NCBI GenBank assembly: GCA_001303885.1
Contig: LJUE01000004.1
Coordinates: 1-24,555, forward strand
Direction: 5' to 3'
Source: Planctomycetes bacterium SM23_32
Lineage (GTDB): Bacteria > Planctomycetota > Brocadiia > SM23-32
DNA: 24,555 nucleotides
Within the stretch, counting starts at the first letter, position 1, and each line of letters starts with the position of its first letter. The notes under the pieces were generated by a model that saw only the letters and a program-made list of their open reading frames with translations, did no database searches and was not told the origin of the DNA. Position numbers and translations under genes: made by a program. Of this stretch, positions 24,247-24,555 are shown one piece after another.

Positions 24247-24555
24247 CACGCCCCCGGCGGCCGCTCGCCCGGGGAGCCCGGCCGACACGAGCGAACCGAA
24301 GGACGTCTGGGTGTTCGCCGAGGTGGACCGGGGCAAGGTGGCCGAAGTGAGCCTCGAGCTGCTCCACAAGGCCGGCGACCTAGCCGGCGACCTGGGCGGC
24401 CGGGTCGGGGCGTTCCTGATCGGCGGCGGCGTGGAGCCGCTGGCCCAGGAGCTGTTCGAGCACGGCTGCGACCGGGTGGTCGTGGCCGACCGGGAGGCGC
24501 TCTCCCACTACGCGACGCTGCCCTACGCCGACCTGCTGGTGCGCATGGTGAGGCA
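24227..24555 (+). CDS. etfA: Electron transfer flavoprotein, alpha subunit, N-terminal part
   Basis: Starts at ATG 24227 inside the end of etfB, with AGGAG (24215-24219) 7 nt upstream, and runs off the window after 109 codons. After a Ser/Thr/Pro/Ala-rich leader of about 23 residues comes DVWVFAEVDRGKVAEVSLEL, the usual opening of EtfA, then GAFLIGGGVEPLAQELFEHG and DRVVVADREALSHYATLPY. The FAD-binding C-terminal domain is outside the window. Overlap with etfB indicates coupled translation of the heterodimer. Confidence 0.93.
   Translation, partial: MSTSSTDTPPAAARPGSPADTSEPKDVWVFAEVDRGKVAEVSLELLHKAGDLAGDLGGRVGAFLIGGGVEPLAQELFEHGCDRVVVADREALSHYATLPYADLLVRMVR

Noticed and set aside
1..24555. 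tRNA, rRNA, CRISPR array, insertion sequence or prophage
   Set aside because: Looked for on both strands; no cloverleaf-like CCA-ended genes, spaced repeats, transposase motifs or terminal inverted repeats were seen.

Overview
The window is a gene-dense, strongly GC-rich stretch of bacterial chromosome. No rRNA, tRNA, CRISPR array, transposase or phage gene is visible. Two features suggest Planctomycetota or a relative in the PVC/Armatimonadota range: a pseudopilin-like module of the 'ALLxPALxxAR...NLxxIGLxL...NDNNGxLPxSL' type common in planctomycete proteins, and a GldA/F/G-like ABC cluster with a DUF4340 protein. This placement is inference; no marker gene here settles it. The frameshift in uvrA leaves open a draft or metagenomic assembly.

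Layout, left to right. (1) 1-592, minus strand: N-terminal part of a glycoside hydrolase family 2 enzyme, divergent from the next block across a roughly 220-bp control region with promoter-like boxes on both strands. (2) 815-6299: phosphomannomutase/phosphoglucomutase, a large MscK-type mechanosensitive channel and YraN, closely packed. (3) 6422-13636: a six-gene cluster made of a small helical protein with an acidic tail, a GldA-like ATPase, a Yip1-type membrane protein, an ABC-2 permease (GldF-like), a GldG-like auxiliary protein and a membrane-anchored protein with five DUF4340-like modules. This looks like one envelope machine. (4) 13754-14497: a sugar phosphate isomerase/epimerase with its own promoter. 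(5) 14646-17346: two tandem paralogues sharing a pseudopilin-like C-terminal module. (6) 17634-22728: der, uvrA (frameshifted) and a HAD-IIA phosphatase, overlapping at their ends. (7) 22916-23122: a cold-shock protein with a near-consensus promoter. (8) 23377-24555: etfB and the start of etfA.

Most transcription units are preceded by sigma-70-like boxes with 17-18 bp spacers, and several are followed by GC-rich hairpins without a clear U-tract. At whole-window scale, the degenerate palindrome RTCGAY is almost absent although TCGA itself is frequent. Ile-Asp and Val-Asp codon pairs are spelled with otherwise minor codons in a way that avoids it. This may be the footprint of an unknown restriction or methylation specificity. 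The best candidates for undescribed biology are that avoidance, the Yip1/DUF4340-containing ABC cluster, and the pseudopilin-module paralogue pair.
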